Below, in pieces: positions 1-8,439 of a stretch of DNA of 64,000 bases (position 1 is the stretch's first letter; each line of letters begins with the position of its first letter). Source of the stretch: Pseudoalteromonas luteoviolacea H33-S (GTDB taxonomy: Bacteria > Pseudomonadota > Gammaproteobacteria > Enterobacterales > Alteromonadaceae); the NCBI RefSeq assembly GCF_001625695.1, contig NZ_AUXY01000086.1, forward strand, positions 1 through 64,000, in the 5' to 3' direction. Made by a program: the position numbers and the translations under genes. The notes under the pieces were generated by a model that had not been told where the DNA came from, ran no database searches, and was given only the letters and a program-made list of their open reading frames with translations.

Positions 1-86
1 TATTTGATCAACAAGGCCGTTTTACTTTATTTATTTTATTGATTAATGTTATCTTTTGAATGTATCTAAATTAGGTAAATATATTA

Positions 87-800
87 ATGGAATACAATAG
101 CCCTTTAGGAAAAATAAAAGAGCAGTATTTACTGTCACTTTTGCAATTACCCGCGTCCTCTGATGTTTTAGAAGTTGGTTGCGGCAATGGAAAGTTTTTA
201 CATCAAATCTTAGAAGCATATGAAGCTAATGTTGTTGGTGTGGATATTGATGCGCAATTAATAGAGCAAGCGCAATCATACTGTGTCGATAATTTTGCGT
301 CGGATTGCTTCAAATTTATCAATCAGCCGATAAAAGAAGTTGATTTACCAAAAGATCACTTTGATTTAGTGGTTTGTAATGGCTCCTCTCATGCTTTTGG
401 AGACGGGGAAAGTGCGCTGGAAAGTACCTTTTCTGAGGTTTTAAAATTATTAAAACCAGGGGGAAGACTGTTACTGGGTGAATGCTATTGGAAGCAGCAG
501 CCGGATCAAAGCTACTTAGATGTGTTGGGTGTCACACAAGATATGTATCAAACTCATCATGGCAATGTTAAATTGGCACAAGAGGCAGGTTTTACAGCTT
601 TATATGCGACAACAAGCAGTGAAGATGAGTGGGACAATTTTGAGTGGAGTCGAATTATGAGTATTCATTCACTTAAAGGGGAGCCTGATTGTAGCAGCGA
701 AATAAAATTAAAAGCGAAACAACTAGGCAAATGGATAGATATTTATCTTGGTCTGGGCAGAGATACACTTGGCTATGGGTTTTACATCTTAGAAAAGTAA
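87..800 (+). CDS. Class I SAM-dependent methyltransferase
   Basis: This is a cytoplasmic methyltransferase of 237 residues with a Rossmann fold. Motif I reads LEVGCGNGKF at about residues 28-37. An acidic residue after the next strand (VVGVDID, about 49-55) would bind the SAM ribose. A post-II segment (FDLVVCNGSS) and a KPGGRLLLGE strand complete the fold. The substrate cannot be told from sequence; the family includes small-molecule and protein methylases. The ATG has only a weak upstream purine stretch. A TonB-like lipoprotein gene follows 52 bases later on the same strand, but nothing ties the two functionally. The family call is secure and the role unknown. Confidence 0.88.
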   Translation: MEYNSPLGKIKEQYLLSLLQLPASSDVLEVGCGNGKFLHQILEAYEANVVGVDIDAQLIEQAQSYCVDNFASDCFKFINQPIKEVDLPKDHFDLVVCNGSSHAFGDGESALESTFSEVLKLLKPGGRLLLGECYWKQQPDQSYLDVLGVTQDMYQTHHGNVKLAQEAGFTALYATTSSEDEWDNFEWSRIMSIHSLKGEPDCSSEIKLKAKQLGKWIDIYLGLGRDTLGYGFYILEK

Positions 801-852
801 ACTTAATATCTCACCTGAAATACTCTATGCAATTAAAATGTAAAGGGAATTT

Positions 853-1263
853 ATGAGAACCATTTCTACAGTAATAGCTATTTGGGCTTTAGTTGGCTGC
901 TCTTCGTCAAATAATGTGGAGCATGATAATAATGTAATAGATTTAACTAATTCGAATATACCAACAGAGCAATATTGGCAGGTTTCTAGGTCTATGATTC
1001 CTATTTACCCCTTTAAGGCCGCTAAAAAAGGCGTAAGTGGTTGTGTTGAATTTGAGCTTGTCATTTCAAGTGAAGGCAGGGTATCGGAGTTTCAAATAAT
1101 TAAATCTGTGCCGAATGAAGTGTTTGATCTTGCAGCAAGAAAAGCATTGAGAAAGTATGAATGGAAACCGGCCAGTAATAACCAATCACGTCATTCTATT
1201 AGAACAACATTTAAATTAGACTTTTCTGTTGAGCCTTTCAAGCCAGTTCTTGAATGTATTTAG
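853..1263 (+). CDS. Lipoprotein with TonB C-terminal-like domain
   Basis: This 136-residue protein starts with a lipoprotein signal peptide (lipobox LVGC, Cys about residue 16). It ends in a TonB_C-type domain at about residues 50-130, with the usual YP..A...G..G.V...F.I...G.V and a later ALRKYEWKPA stretch. Real TonB proteins carry an N-terminal membrane helix and a Pro-rich spacer, and both are absent here. It is therefore a TonB-domain lipoprotein rather than an energy transducer. Such proteins are common in Alteromonadales and their role is unclear. The ribosome binding site AAAGGGA sits 4 bases before the ATG. No ExbB/ExbD genes are nearby. Confidence 0.8.
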   Translation: MRTISTVIAIWALVGCSSSNNVEHDNNVIDLTNSNIPTEQYWQVSRSMIPIYPFKAAKKGVSGCVEFELVISSEGRVSEFQIIKSVPNEVFDLAARKALRKYEWKPASNNQSRHSIRTTFKLDFSVEPFKPVLECI

Positions 1264-1568
1264 TTATACAGCTGACATAAAGTTAATTTGGCTGAGTAAA
1301 GCTATGTCTTTTTATTTGTTATTACGATTGATGTCAGCATGAAAAGCAGGCATCAATCATAGCCACTTTTTAGTAGCAAACTAGAGGAATTATTGTTTTT
1401 ATAGCTGCTCTTGGTTTTTTTACAGGTCAGTGTATGTTGCCTTCGAGCTTGATAATTAAAGTTGTTGCTTATAGCTAGTTTATCTTAATAGTATTGATTT
1501 CACTTACTTTATCTTGCTTACTAGTATAATCTATACTTAAGCAGTATTTTTGATTTAAAGGATGAGCT
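1264..1568. other. Intergenic region with candidate amidase promoter
   Basis: About 300 AT-rich bases with no convincing gene. The only structure I see is a perfect TATAAT at 1525-1530, embedded in a short palindrome (AGTATA-ATC-TATACT, 1523-1537) about 35 bases before the amidase start. A good -35 box at the right distance is not obvious. Confidence 0.5.
1523..1537 (+). promoter_or_regulatory. Candidate -10 box inside a palindrome
   Basis: TATAAT (1525-1530) overlaps a 6+6 inverted repeat, AGTATA and TATACT separated by ATC. It lies upstream of the amidase gene and could be a promoter whose -10 region is an operator. The missing clear -35 box keeps the confidence low. Confidence 0.35.
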
Positions 1569-2906
1569 TTGAAAGCCAATTTAGTAACTTCAAAACTTTT
1601 AATTCGCTCATTTTTAGTTTTTCTTATACTTTTTGTGAGTGTGAATAGCGTAAAAGTACACGCACAAAATAGTATTGAATCAGTACGTCTTTGGTCAGCA
1701 CCATCGAGTACTAGAGTGGTTTTTGATTTAAAAGACAAGCCAGATTACTCATTTTTTAGTTTACGTTCACCAAATCGCTTGGTCATTGACTTTAGCGACA
1801 GCAAAACCCAAGTCGATTTTAAAAAGCTGGCTCGAAGCGATCATCGAGTTAAAAAAGTGCGAACCAGTGCACCTAAAAATAAAAAATCTAAACGCGTCGT
1901 ATTAGAGCTAGATGGCACATATAAGCTAGTTGTTTTCCCTTTAGCACCAACAGGGCAGTATGGACACAGGCTTGTGGTGGAGTTGCATGATACCGTAAAG
2001 CCTAAACCTGTAGTTAAAAATAAAAAGGCTGATGAAAATAGAGACGTTGTGATTGCAATTGTCGCCGGGCATGGCGGGGATGATCCGGGCTCGATTGGAT
2101 ATAAGGGCAGTTATGAAAAACATGTGACTTTGGCGATAGCTAGAAAACTCGCAGCTCAACTTAATAAGAAAGCTGGCCTGAAAGCGGTTTTGATACGGAC
2201 TGGAGATTACTTTGTCAGGCATGAAAGAAAGCCGCGTATGGCACGAGAAAATAAAGCTGATTTGTTAATATCAATCCACGCCGATGCGTTTACGTCGCCT
2301 CAGCCAAATGGCGCTTCTGTTTTAGTGCAATCTGCTCGAAGAGCGAATTCTGAATTTACCAAAGTCATAGCAAATCGCGAAAAAGAGTCTCAATTATTGG
2401 GTGGCGCAGGTGAGATCATTAAAAATACGCAAGACGATAATTTAGCCGTGATCCTTGCTGACATGACCAAAGAATTTACGACTCAAAGTAGCTACGTGTT
2501 CGCTACAGAAGCTTTAAAAGAGCTGAAAAAGGTGACTAAGTTACACAAGACAAAACCTGTCGGGTTAAGTTTAGCGGTATTGACGGCACAAGATATACCC
2601 TCAGTCCTTATTGAAACGGGTTTTATCTCAAACCCCAAAGATGAAAAAAACTTAAATAACCCTGCTCATCAGAAAAAATTAGCGATGGCGATTACTAGTG
2701 CGATTAAAAATTATTTTACTCAATACCCTCCAAAAGGTACGCTAATCTCGGCAACAAGCTCATTAACTCACCGTGTAGAACGAGGTGAGTCACTTTCGAT
2801 GATTGCGCAAAAATATCGTATATCTGTAAGGAATATCAAAGATTCTAATAATTTAAGAGGAGATTCGATTCAAATAGGTCAGGTGCTAACAATACCTAAG
2901 AAATAA
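1569..2906 (+). CDS. N-acetylmuramoyl-L-alanine amidase, AMIN + Amidase_3 + LysM (AmiB-like)
   Basis: This is a periplasmic zinc amidase that cuts the peptide stem from murein during cell separation. It has a signal peptide (about residues 1-32), an AMIN domain (about 35-130), an Amidase_3 domain (about 160-380) and a C-terminal LysM (about 400-443). Zinc ligands are visible in IVAGHGG, GSYEKH and SIHADA, and the catalytic Glu lies in LIETGF. Length (445) and layout match E. coli AmiB, but the usual neighbours (tsaE, mutL) are absent. It may be an extra paralogue. The start is TTG, supported by AAAGGA six bases upstream; no earlier in-frame ATG fits. Confidence 0.9.
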   Translation: MKANLVTSKLLIRSFLVFLILFVSVNSVKVHAQNSIESVRLWSAPSSTRVVFDLKDKPDYSFFSLRSPNRLVIDFSDSKTQVDFKKLARSDHRVKKVRTSAPKNKKSKRVVLELDGTYKLVVFPLAPTGQYGHRLVVELHDTVKPKPVVKNKKADENRDVVIAIVAGHGGDDPGSIGYKGSYEKHVTLAIARKLAAQLNKKAGLKAVLIRTGDYFVRHERKPRMARENKADLLISIHADAFTSPQPNGASVLVQSARRANSEFTKVIANREKESQLLGGAGEIIKNTQDDNLAVILADMTKEFTTQSSYVFATEALKELKKVTKLHKTKPVGLSLAVLTAQDIPSVLIETGFISNPKDEKNLNNPAHQKKLAMAITSAIKNYFTQYPPKGTLISATSSLTHRVERGESLSMIAQKYRISVRNIKDSNNLRGDSIQIGQVLTIPKK

Positions 2907-3190
2907 TCTGAGTGTAAAATTTCCTACCAATAATATGCCTTGGTATCCATTTACTAAAGGTACCTCTATCATGGTTTACCATAGTACTAAATTGTCATTA
3001 TAACAAAACTAAATTGTAATTTTACTGCGCCATTCAATATCAGTTTATATTTAATTTTTAATTTTTAATATTTAATTTTTAATTTTTAATCAATTTCAAG
3101 TTCTATTTTTAGAGAAAGTTGGCTTTTGATGTTTTATTTTAAAATTTATCATTTAGAATGCAGAGTTTTAATTATAGTTAAAAGGATATT
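2907..3190. other. AT-rich intergenic region
   Basis: No gene is visible. It holds a short palindrome (ATGGT-TT-ACCAT, 2971-2982), the 21-base tandem repeat listed separately, and an AAAGGA ribosome binding site directly before the next ATG. Confidence 0.5.
3049..3090. repeat. Two exact tandem copies of a 21-base AT repeat
   Basis: The unit begins ATTTAATTTTTAATT and occurs at 3049-3069 and 3070-3090 without mismatch. It is pure A/T and lies about 100 bases upstream of the coiled-coil gene. It could act as an UP-element-like or bendable DNA segment, or be a slippage product. Confidence 0.8.
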
Positions 3191-4795
3191 ATGAAAAAGG
3201 TTATAATTTTAGGGACTGCTCTATCTATAATGCCGTTAACTGTAGGTGCAGAAAGTAGTGTGGTAGTGCCGCATGAGTTTATTGCGAATACACCTGCAAA
3301 GGCTGACGAAGTGAACGAAAACTTCTCCTTCCTATCAGATAATATAAGTGAAAACCAGACAGAGCTTGCAGAGTTAAACACTTCATTGACTGCAGTTGTA
3401 TCTGGATTGAACAGTCAGCTAACCAGTGCTAACGAAAAAATTGAAACTAACACTACTTCAATATCTGCCCTACAGCAGGCTGTTAGTGGAAATGAGAATA
3501 TAATAAATAACTTTATTGACTCAGCCTCAGTAAGTATTCAGTCGCTGCAAACAGACAAGCAACAAAAAACTGTACAAATTACACAGATAAATACAAGTTT
3601 AGGTAGTATTCGTGCAGAGATTGCAGATCAGGCACAAACGATTACTGTATTGAATACAGCTTCAACTCAAAATGGCGCTGCATTAGAGGTAATGAATACG
3701 AGTTTGCAAGTACAGTCACAAGCCGTTAGCCTTGCGAATACGCGAATTCAGGCCAACGAGAACAGCCTAAGTGCGCTTCAGCAGAAAGTTACGCAACAGG
3801 AGGTTGTTGATACAAATATTGAGAATCGAGTGACGCAATTGAATACTGGGATATCTTCAGTAAATACCCAGCTTCAGGCTAACGAGAATAGTTTGAATGC
3901 GTTACAGCAGAGAGTTACTCAACAGGAGGTTGTTGATACAAATATTGAGAATCGAGTAACGCAATTGAGCAATGGGATATCATCATTAAATACCCAGCTC
4001 TCTGCTATTTCAACTCGTTCTCAGAATAATGAAAATTCAATCACAGCACTGAACTCGTCGCAAACAACATTGAATACAGATGTAACCAATTTGGATTCGG
4101 CTGTCTCTGATTTGAGCGCTACAGTCAATACACAATCGTCTACAATTTCAACCATACAGTCATCGGTGCAGGGACATGGCGGAAGATTGGATGTGCTAGA
4201 GGCTGCACGTCAGCCAATACAGACGTACGATCCAATCATTAATCCGCATGAAGATATTCTGGACGCACCTATTAATTACTCTTACATTGCCACAGCACCC
4301 GGCGATGTATTTTCGTTACATGGTGAAAATTTTAGAATGTACCGTTTCCCGGTCATGGATTTTGAGACTAACCAGAGATATGCCGTCGATATCCCCCTAA
4401 TTGAAGGGGATACTTACGAGTCGATTGGTGTCAATAGCATGTGTGGTTCCTTCCATTTATCTCCTTCACAACTCATTGGTGATAATGCTAAAGCGATTTT
4501 TTCTGTAAGAGGGACTATAGAGAGAAAGTACACTATGAGCCGTGATAAAATCGAGAGCTCTTTTTCACTTCAAAAGCTCAGGCCTCAAATACAAGTAAAG
4601 ATAGGTCGTTACTCCTGTTTTAGCCTTACTTTAGGTCAATGGTCTGGCAGCATGGAGGTAGATGGGCAAGGTGCACTTGCTAGCGGCCAGTATGATCTGA
4701 CAAACGGGTTTAACTGGCCGGCCAAAGCAGATCGAATTGATGAGGTGATTGATTTTCGCAGTTTAGCAAACTATGTCCGTGTGACAGCACTTTGA
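3191..4795 (+). CDS. Secreted coiled-coil protein with internal repeats
   Basis: I do not recognise a named family. The 534-residue product has a signal peptide (cleavage near VGAES, about residue 20). A short motif of the type F.ANTPAKADEVNENF follows (about 29-43), as often seen at the start of secreted fibre-like proteins. A long Gln/Asn/Ser/Thr-rich coiled coil runs over about residues 45-340. The C-terminal part (about 350-534) looks globular, with single Cys residues near GVNSMCGSF and YSCFSL that could form a disulphide. A 42-residue block is duplicated. The gene is followed after 10 bases by a small lipoprotein gene, so the two are likely one operon. A trimeric fibre or stalk protein is a guess. 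Confidence 0.75.
   Translation: MKKVIILGTALSIMPLTVGAESSVVVPHEFIANTPAKADEVNENFSFLSDNISENQTELAELNTSLTAVVSGLNSQLTSANEKIETNTTSISALQQAVSGNENIINNFIDSASVSIQSLQTDKQQKTVQITQINTSLGSIRAEIADQAQTITVLNTASTQNGAALEVMNTSLQVQSQAVSLANTRIQANENSLSALQQKVTQQEVVDTNIENRVTQLNTGISSVNTQLQANENSLNALQQRVTQQEVVDTNIENRVTQLSNGISSLNTQLSAISTRSQNNENSITALNSSQTTLNTDVTNLDSAVSDLSATVNTQSSTISTIQSSVQGHGGRLDVLEAARQPIQTYDPIINPHEDILDAPINYSYIATAPGDVFSLHGENFRMYRFPVMDFETNQRYAVDIPLIEGDTYESIGVNSMCGSFHLSPSQLIGDNAKAIFSVRGTIERKYTMSRDKIESSFSLQKLRPQIQVKIGRYSCFSLTLGQWSGSMEVDGQGALASGQYDLTNGFNWPAKADRIDEVIDFRSLANYVRVTAL
3749..4000 (+). repeat. 126-base in-frame tandem duplication
   Basis: Two copies, 3749-3874 and 3875-4000, encode the 42-residue unit that starts ANENSL.ALQQ.VTQQEVVD. 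Most differences are at synonymous positions, so the duplication is fairly recent. It lengthens the coiled coil by a whole unit without changing frame. Confidence 0.85.
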
Positions 4796-4805
4796 TGGGG
4801 CGGAT

Positions 4806-5048
4806 ATGAACTTATTGCAAATTATTTTCCTCGCCTTTTTGGTTTTGCTTCTCAGTGCTTGTGGCGGCGGAGGTGACGGTGCTGAAACTACCAATAATAA
4901 GCAATCATCTAGTGCGTCGAACGTAAATAATAACCAAGGTGGCAGTGACCAAGGTGGCGGCGACCAAGGTGGTGGTGATACTGGTACTTTACCAGCTACA
5001 AAAACGAGCTGGACTAAAGCAACTTGGGATGACTTGAAATGGCAATAG
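4806..5048 (+). CDS. Small Gly-rich lipoprotein
   Basis: This 80-residue protein has a lipoprotein signal peptide (lipobox LLSAC, Cys about 19). A low-complexity linker follows, with GGGG and a repeated DQGGG unit, then a short Trp-containing tail (SWTKATWDDLKWQ). No known domain is seen. It lies 10 bases downstream of the coiled-coil protein gene. The tail might be a docking peptide on a flexible lipid-anchored tether, possibly for that protein. This is inference from the arrangement only. Confidence 0.7.
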   Translation: MNLLQIIFLAFLVLLLSACGGGGDGAETTNNKQSSSASNVNNNQGGSDQGGGDQGGGDTGTLPATKTSWTKATWDDLKWQ

Positions 5049-5061
5049 TGTCAGTTTAGGC

Positions 5062-5089
5062 TTATATGGTACGTACCAATATAGTTTTT
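5062..5089 (+). terminator. Possible terminator hairpin
   Basis: A near-palindrome centred on GGTACGTACC (about 5068-5077) with AT flanks is followed by AGTTTTTA. It could end the coiled-coil/lipoprotein transcript. The stem is AT-rich and its loop tiny, so it is weak. Confidence 0.3.
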
Positions 5090-5258
5090 ACATATATGGG
5101 TACGCTGCTTTACTACTACTTAGCGGTGTTAATCTGAGAAGTTGAATCTAATTCAGTTGCCATTGAACAAGCGTTTAATATTTGTTACAAAGTTCTTTGG
5201 TTTTTGACGCGATTTTCTCGTACTGTATAAATGATCGAGTTAGACAGTTGGAACAATC

Positions 5259-5435
5259 ATGAAAACGTTATTTAGGATCTTGATTATCTTAGCACTGTTA
5301 ATCGCTGCACTGAGTGCATACAGCTATGGTAGTGCTCATAGTGCCTTTGTTTTTGTAGTGTTAGGGGTTGCGTTGGAAACTGTATTCTGGCTACGCTTAT
5401 TCCCTCGAAAAACCAAAAAGCGTCTTGTGAAGTAA
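5259..5435 (+). CDS. Small membrane protein, 58 residues
   Basis: An ATG-to-TAA frame starts MKTLFRILIILALLIA and ends PRKTKKRLVK. It has two hydrophobic stretches (about residues 4-20 and 29-48) and a strongly basic C-terminus. This is the composition expected of a real small inner-membrane protein rather than a chance frame. No strong ribosome binding site is seen (GGAACAATC lies before the ATG), and no family is recognised. It stands alone between the lipoprotein gene and the convergent sigma factor gene. Confidence 0.55.
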   Translation: MKTLFRILIILALLIAALSAYSYGSAHSAFVFVVLGVALETVFWLRLFPRKTKKRLVK

Positions 5436-5495
5436 GTATTAATCCTTAGCGTTTTTTAGTATCCACTTCAAATCATTAAATGGTCGTTTGTGTAC

Positions 5496-6059
5496 TTATT
5501 GTTTTAAATCTGACTTTAATCTACGAGAATCAAAGTCTGACTTAGGATGGTACTCAATAAGGTTGCCACGTTTATCCAAATCATAGTCACAGCAAGCATG
5601 AAAAACGTCATTCAACTCTGTTCGAGCTTTTTGCACACGGGATTTTACCGTCGAGTAGCTGATAGATAGCTCTTGTGCGAGTTGTTTTTGAGATTTACCT
5701 TCAAGCTCCACTTCTTCTAATAAAGAGGCGCTTTGTTCAGGCAGTGCCTGGATAAAAGGCTTGATGCATTGTGCCAGTTCCATTTTTATATTTCTTTGCT
5801 GCGACTCATACCATAGTTGCTGCGATTCAATGTGTTTCTCTTGTCCATTTTTGCGGTAATGATCTATCACAGTATGGTGTGCTATTTGAAAAATCCATGC
5901 TTTAGTGTTGCTTTTTTTATTTAAACTGTGCATTGCAAGATGCGTTTTTAGTAACACATCTTGCAATAGGTCTTCAACGTCGTCAGGGTTGGACACTTTG
6001 CTATGTAAAAACGCCTTTAAACTGCTTCTATATTCTCGCCAGATTTCTTCTATGGTCAT
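5496..6059 (-). CDS. ECF-type RNA polymerase sigma factor (SigZ-like)
   Basis: This is a group IV sigma-70 factor. The sigma-2 region covers about residues 5-75, with DVEDLLQDVLLKTH and the aromatic-rich AWIFQIAHHTVIDHYRK segment. Sigma-4 covers about 105-155 (LPEQSASLLEEVELEGKSQ..., helix-turn-helix SISYSTVKSRVQKAR). The reading frame can be extended to a TTG at 6101, but I choose the ATG at 6059 because the protein then begins MTIEEIWREY, as the family does. It lies 47 bases downstream of the ArsH-like gene, probably co-transcribed. No anti-sigma gene is adjacent. The Cys pair in the C-terminal tail (HACCDYD) might act as a redox or metal sensor. Confidence 0.87.
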   Translation of the reverse strand: MTIEEIWREYRSSLKAFLHSKVSNPDDVEDLLQDVLLKTHLAMHSLNKKSNTKAWIFQIAHHTVIDHYRKNGQEKHIESQQLWYESQQRNIKMELAQCIKPFIQALPEQSASLLEEVELEGKSQKQLAQELSISYSTVKSRVQKARTELNDVFHACCDYDLDKRGNLIEYHPKSDFDSRRLKSDLKQ

Positions 6060-6106
6060 ATCAATTCTCAAAAGAGCAATAGCATATTCACTATTGCCCA
6101 ATTATA

Positions 6107-6850
6107 TTAGCAGCACGACATCTGTTTAGCTTCAACTGATGGTGTTTTTTGCTCTAAGATATCTGCCATCGCAGGAGGCATTTCTGTTTGTGGTGTAACT
6201 TGGGCTTTTCGCTCACTGTATCTATCTACTAAAAAATCTTTATTGTCTCGGGTTAAATAAGTAAAACGCATCAGTTCTTCCATCACATCAACAACTCTAT
6301 CTCGATAGCTACTTGCCCTCATGGAACCATCGTCATTAAATTCATTGTAAGCTTTCGCTACCGAAGACTGATTAGGTATGGTTAGCATGCGCATCCAACG
6401 TCCTAAAATACGCATATTATTCACCGCATTGAAGCTTTGCGAGCCTCCACTGACTTGCATGACTGCAAGAACTTTACCTTGTGTAGGCCTCACCGCCCCA
6501 ATGGATAAGGGGATCCAGTCGATTTGGTTTTTAAGTGCAGCAGACATATTGCCATGTAGCTCAGGTGAGCTCCATACTTGTGCTTCAGACCAAGTAACTA
6601 AATCTCTAAGCTCTATTACTTTGGGGTGCTCGGCACTCTCGCCATGATCAAATACTGGCAGACCTTGAGGATTAAAATATCTGACTTCTGCGCCCATATC
6701 GGTCAGTATATTGCCGGCTTCAATAGCTACTTTTTTACTTATGGAATTGGCTCTTAGTGAGCCATATAAAATAAGCACTCTTGGCTTGTGTGCAGATCCA
6801 GTTTTTACTGGGGCTTGTAAGTTGAATGAGTGAGTGTCGAGATATTGCAT
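6107..6850 (-). CDS. arsH: ArsH-like NADPH-dependent FMN reductase
   Basis: This flavodoxin-like protein of 247 residues has the ArsH hallmarks. These are a flavin phosphate loop (YGSLRANSIS), WSSPELHGNMSAALKNQIDW, and QVSGGSQSFNAVNNMR. ArsH proteins reduce quinones or metals and can oxidise trivalent organoarsenicals. I start at the ATG at 6850, which has a perfect GGAGG five bases upstream, rather than the frame's first codon at 6874. The protein ends in MSCC, a vicinal Cys pair that could bind arsenite-like metals. No other ars genes are here; the downstream partner is the SigZ-like sigma factor. Confidence 0.88.
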   Translation of the reverse strand: MQYLDTHSFNLQAPVKTGSAHKPRVLILYGSLRANSISKKVAIEAGNILTDMGAEVRYFNPQGLPVFDHGESAEHPKVIELRDLVTWSEAQVWSSPELHGNMSAALKNQIDWIPLSIGAVRPTQGKVLAVMQVSGGSQSFNAVNNMRILGRWMRMLTIPNQSSVAKAYNEFNDDGSMRASSYRDRVVDVMEELMRFTYLTRDNKDFLVDRYSERKAQVTPQTEMPPAMADILEQKTPSVEAKQMSCC

Positions 6851-7030
6851 AAATGCCTCCAAAAGAATTAACACTTATAAGACGGTGAAGTGTTAAAAAA
6901 GACGAAAATCTCTTATTATTTTTGGAAAAATACACTTATTTATATTTTGTTTTCTTTTTTGTGTTGTTTTGTTAGCATTTTGTCGTGGTTATACAATCAC
7001 ATCAATTATTAAAATAAGGAAAGACAAATA

Positions 7031-7240
7031 ATGATAAAAACAACACTCGCCGCATTAGCAGCCATCATTACTATTTCACTGCCTAGTGTTTCTACAGCTG
7101 AGGAAGCGACTTACGTCGTATGTTATAAAAATGGTTCATTCTTGTGGTATGAAGAGGCATATAGTGATGGTTCCATTAATAGCGCGTATTTTCGTTGTAT
7201 CAATGAAGGTGGCACGCCACGCGTTTTCGGTGGTCGATAA
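7031..7240 (+). CDS. Small secreted protein
   Basis: This 69-residue protein has a clear signal peptide (cleavage after VSTA, about residue 23). The mature part is about 46 residues with two Cys residues (YVVCYKNG, FRCINEG) and many aromatic residues, so a single disulphide is likely. No family is recognised. AAGGA lies 11 bases before the ATG, and a good terminator follows, so it is a monocistronic unit. It could be a small periplasmic or extracellular peptide. Confidence 0.7.
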   Translation: MIKTTLAALAAIITISLPSVSTAEEATYVVCYKNGSFLWYEEAYSDGSINSAYFRCINEGGTPRVFGGR

Positions 7241-7286
7241 TCATAGCGAAGTAGTTAGCTAAGATTGAATTGACTAATGAAAAGTT

Positions 7287-7311
7287 GAGCCATACAAGTG
7301 TGGCTCTTTTT
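7287..7311 (+). terminator. Rho-independent terminator
   Basis: GAGCCA (7287-7292) pairs with TGGCTC (7301-7306), extended inward with a wobble pair, and is followed directly by five Ts. It ends the small secreted protein gene about 47 bases after its stop. Confidence 0.8.
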
Positions 7312-7469
7312 ACTTTTATACCTCATGAGTGTGTTGGCTCTGGGCATAAGCTAATTTGTTGTAATTTGGTTTAATCTGTTCACTTTCTGCGTTATTGTGT
7401 ATTTACAAGCGCGGTGCTGATCGTATTTATTTGCATGTACGTATCGGATAATAAACAAGAGTGACAAAT

Positions 7470-7856
7470 ATGACTAGATTAACGATATTTTACGATGGTA
7501 CGTGCCCACTTTGCGTGAAAGAAATGACGGCATTGACTAAACGTGACAAGACTGCGCAAATTAAAACAGTGGATATACACAGTGATGAGTTTGTTAACTA
7601 TCCACACATAGACCCAAAGAAAGCTAATTTAATTTTACATGCACTTGACGAGCAAGGCGGGTTGTTGCTGGGATTAGATGTCACACATCGTGCATGGCAA
7701 TTGGTGGGCATGGGGTGGCTATACGCACCACTGCGCTGGCCTTTCATTAAACCAATTGCGGATAAGGTTTATTTATTGTTTGCAAAAAATCGGTATCGTA
7801 TCTCATATTTACTGACAGGCAAGTCGCGTTGCGAAAACGGTGTGTGCCGCCGTTAA
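7470..7856 (+). CDS. DCC-family thiol-disulphide oxidoreductase-like protein (DUF393)
   Basis: This 128-residue protein carries the family signature YDGTCPLCVKEM near its N-terminus, with the redox-type CPLC. A basic, aromatic C-terminal half (PLRWPFIKPIADKVYLLFAKNRYRISYLL) and a final CENGVC pair follow. The family is predicted to be thioredoxin-like; substrates are unknown. A GTG at 7461 is in frame, but the ATG at 7470 is better spaced from the AAGAG ribosome binding site. It is transcribed alone. Confidence 0.85.
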   Translation: MTRLTIFYDGTCPLCVKEMTALTKRDKTAQIKTVDIHSDEFVNYPHIDPKKANLILHALDEQGGLLLGLDVTHRAWQLVGMGWLYAPLRWPFIKPIADKVYLLFAKNRYRISYLLTGKSRCENGVCRR

Positions 7857-8000
7857 TAGACAGCTATCAAGGAAGGTGATGGTTAAGTTAATTATCCAGT
7901 CTCGATTACAAAATGTGATAGATAGGGCTTATAAAGTTGCATTTTCTCTTTGTTACAGTTTGCGATTGCGAGCTTGTATATTTGAGCGTTTGATGCGCGT

Positions 8001-8348
8001 GTGAATCAGGATCAAATACATGGCGCACTCGTATTCATTGCTTTAATTGTCACAGTTCCACCTATCTGGTTAGCTGTATTTAATACAGGAAAAAGTCGCG
8101 TGGTAGAACACGGTGTTAAACTGAGCGAAGATAGTTTTGAATTGATACGACTCGGAGAAAGTAGCTTGTTATCTCGCTCTGAAATTATTGAATTTAAGGT
8201 GCCATTTGGCTTACTGAGGAAGCAGCTTAGCATCACAGATAAGTCACAAAACACAATTCGCTTTGGCTATTATGCTTTAACGCTCGGCAAAAACGAGAAA
8301 TCACTGCCTATCAACAAGAAGCACTTCAAGTCTAATATACTAATTTAG
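8001..8348 (+). CDS. Hypothetical membrane-anchored protein
   Basis: This 115-residue frame has one N-terminal hydrophobic segment (ALVFIALIVTVPPIWLAVF, about 9-27). A soluble domain follows with alternating beta-like stretches (VVEHGVKLSEDSFELI, IIEFKVPFGLLRKQLSI), reminiscent of small membrane-associated PH-like domains. I do not recognise a family. The only in-frame start is GTG at 8001, and no good ribosome binding site precedes it. The composition favours a real gene; the start is uncertain. Confidence 0.5.
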   Translation: MNQDQIHGALVFIALIVTVPPIWLAVFNTGKSRVVEHGVKLSEDSFELIRLGESSLLSRSEIIEFKVPFGLLRKQLSITDKSQNTIRFGYYALTLGKNEKSLPINKKHFKSNILI

Positions 8349-8439
8349 ATACATAATTTTTAAGTTAAGGAAAAAGTCACAGGCGTTAGGGACCGAGTAT
8401 GCTTTACTTCCGAGACCACGAATGTAACCACTTCAACCT

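Noticed and set aside
1475..1738. Minus-strand frame overlapping the amidase start
   Set aside because: It overlaps a well-supported gene in antisense, has no ribosome binding site, and its translation resembles no protein.
3049..3090. CRISPR-like array
   Set aside because: There are only two abutting copies of an A/T-only unit with no spacers and no cas genes.
6107..6850. Arsenic resistance island
   Set aside because: Only an ArsH-like gene is present; arsR, arsB/acr3 and arsC are absent.
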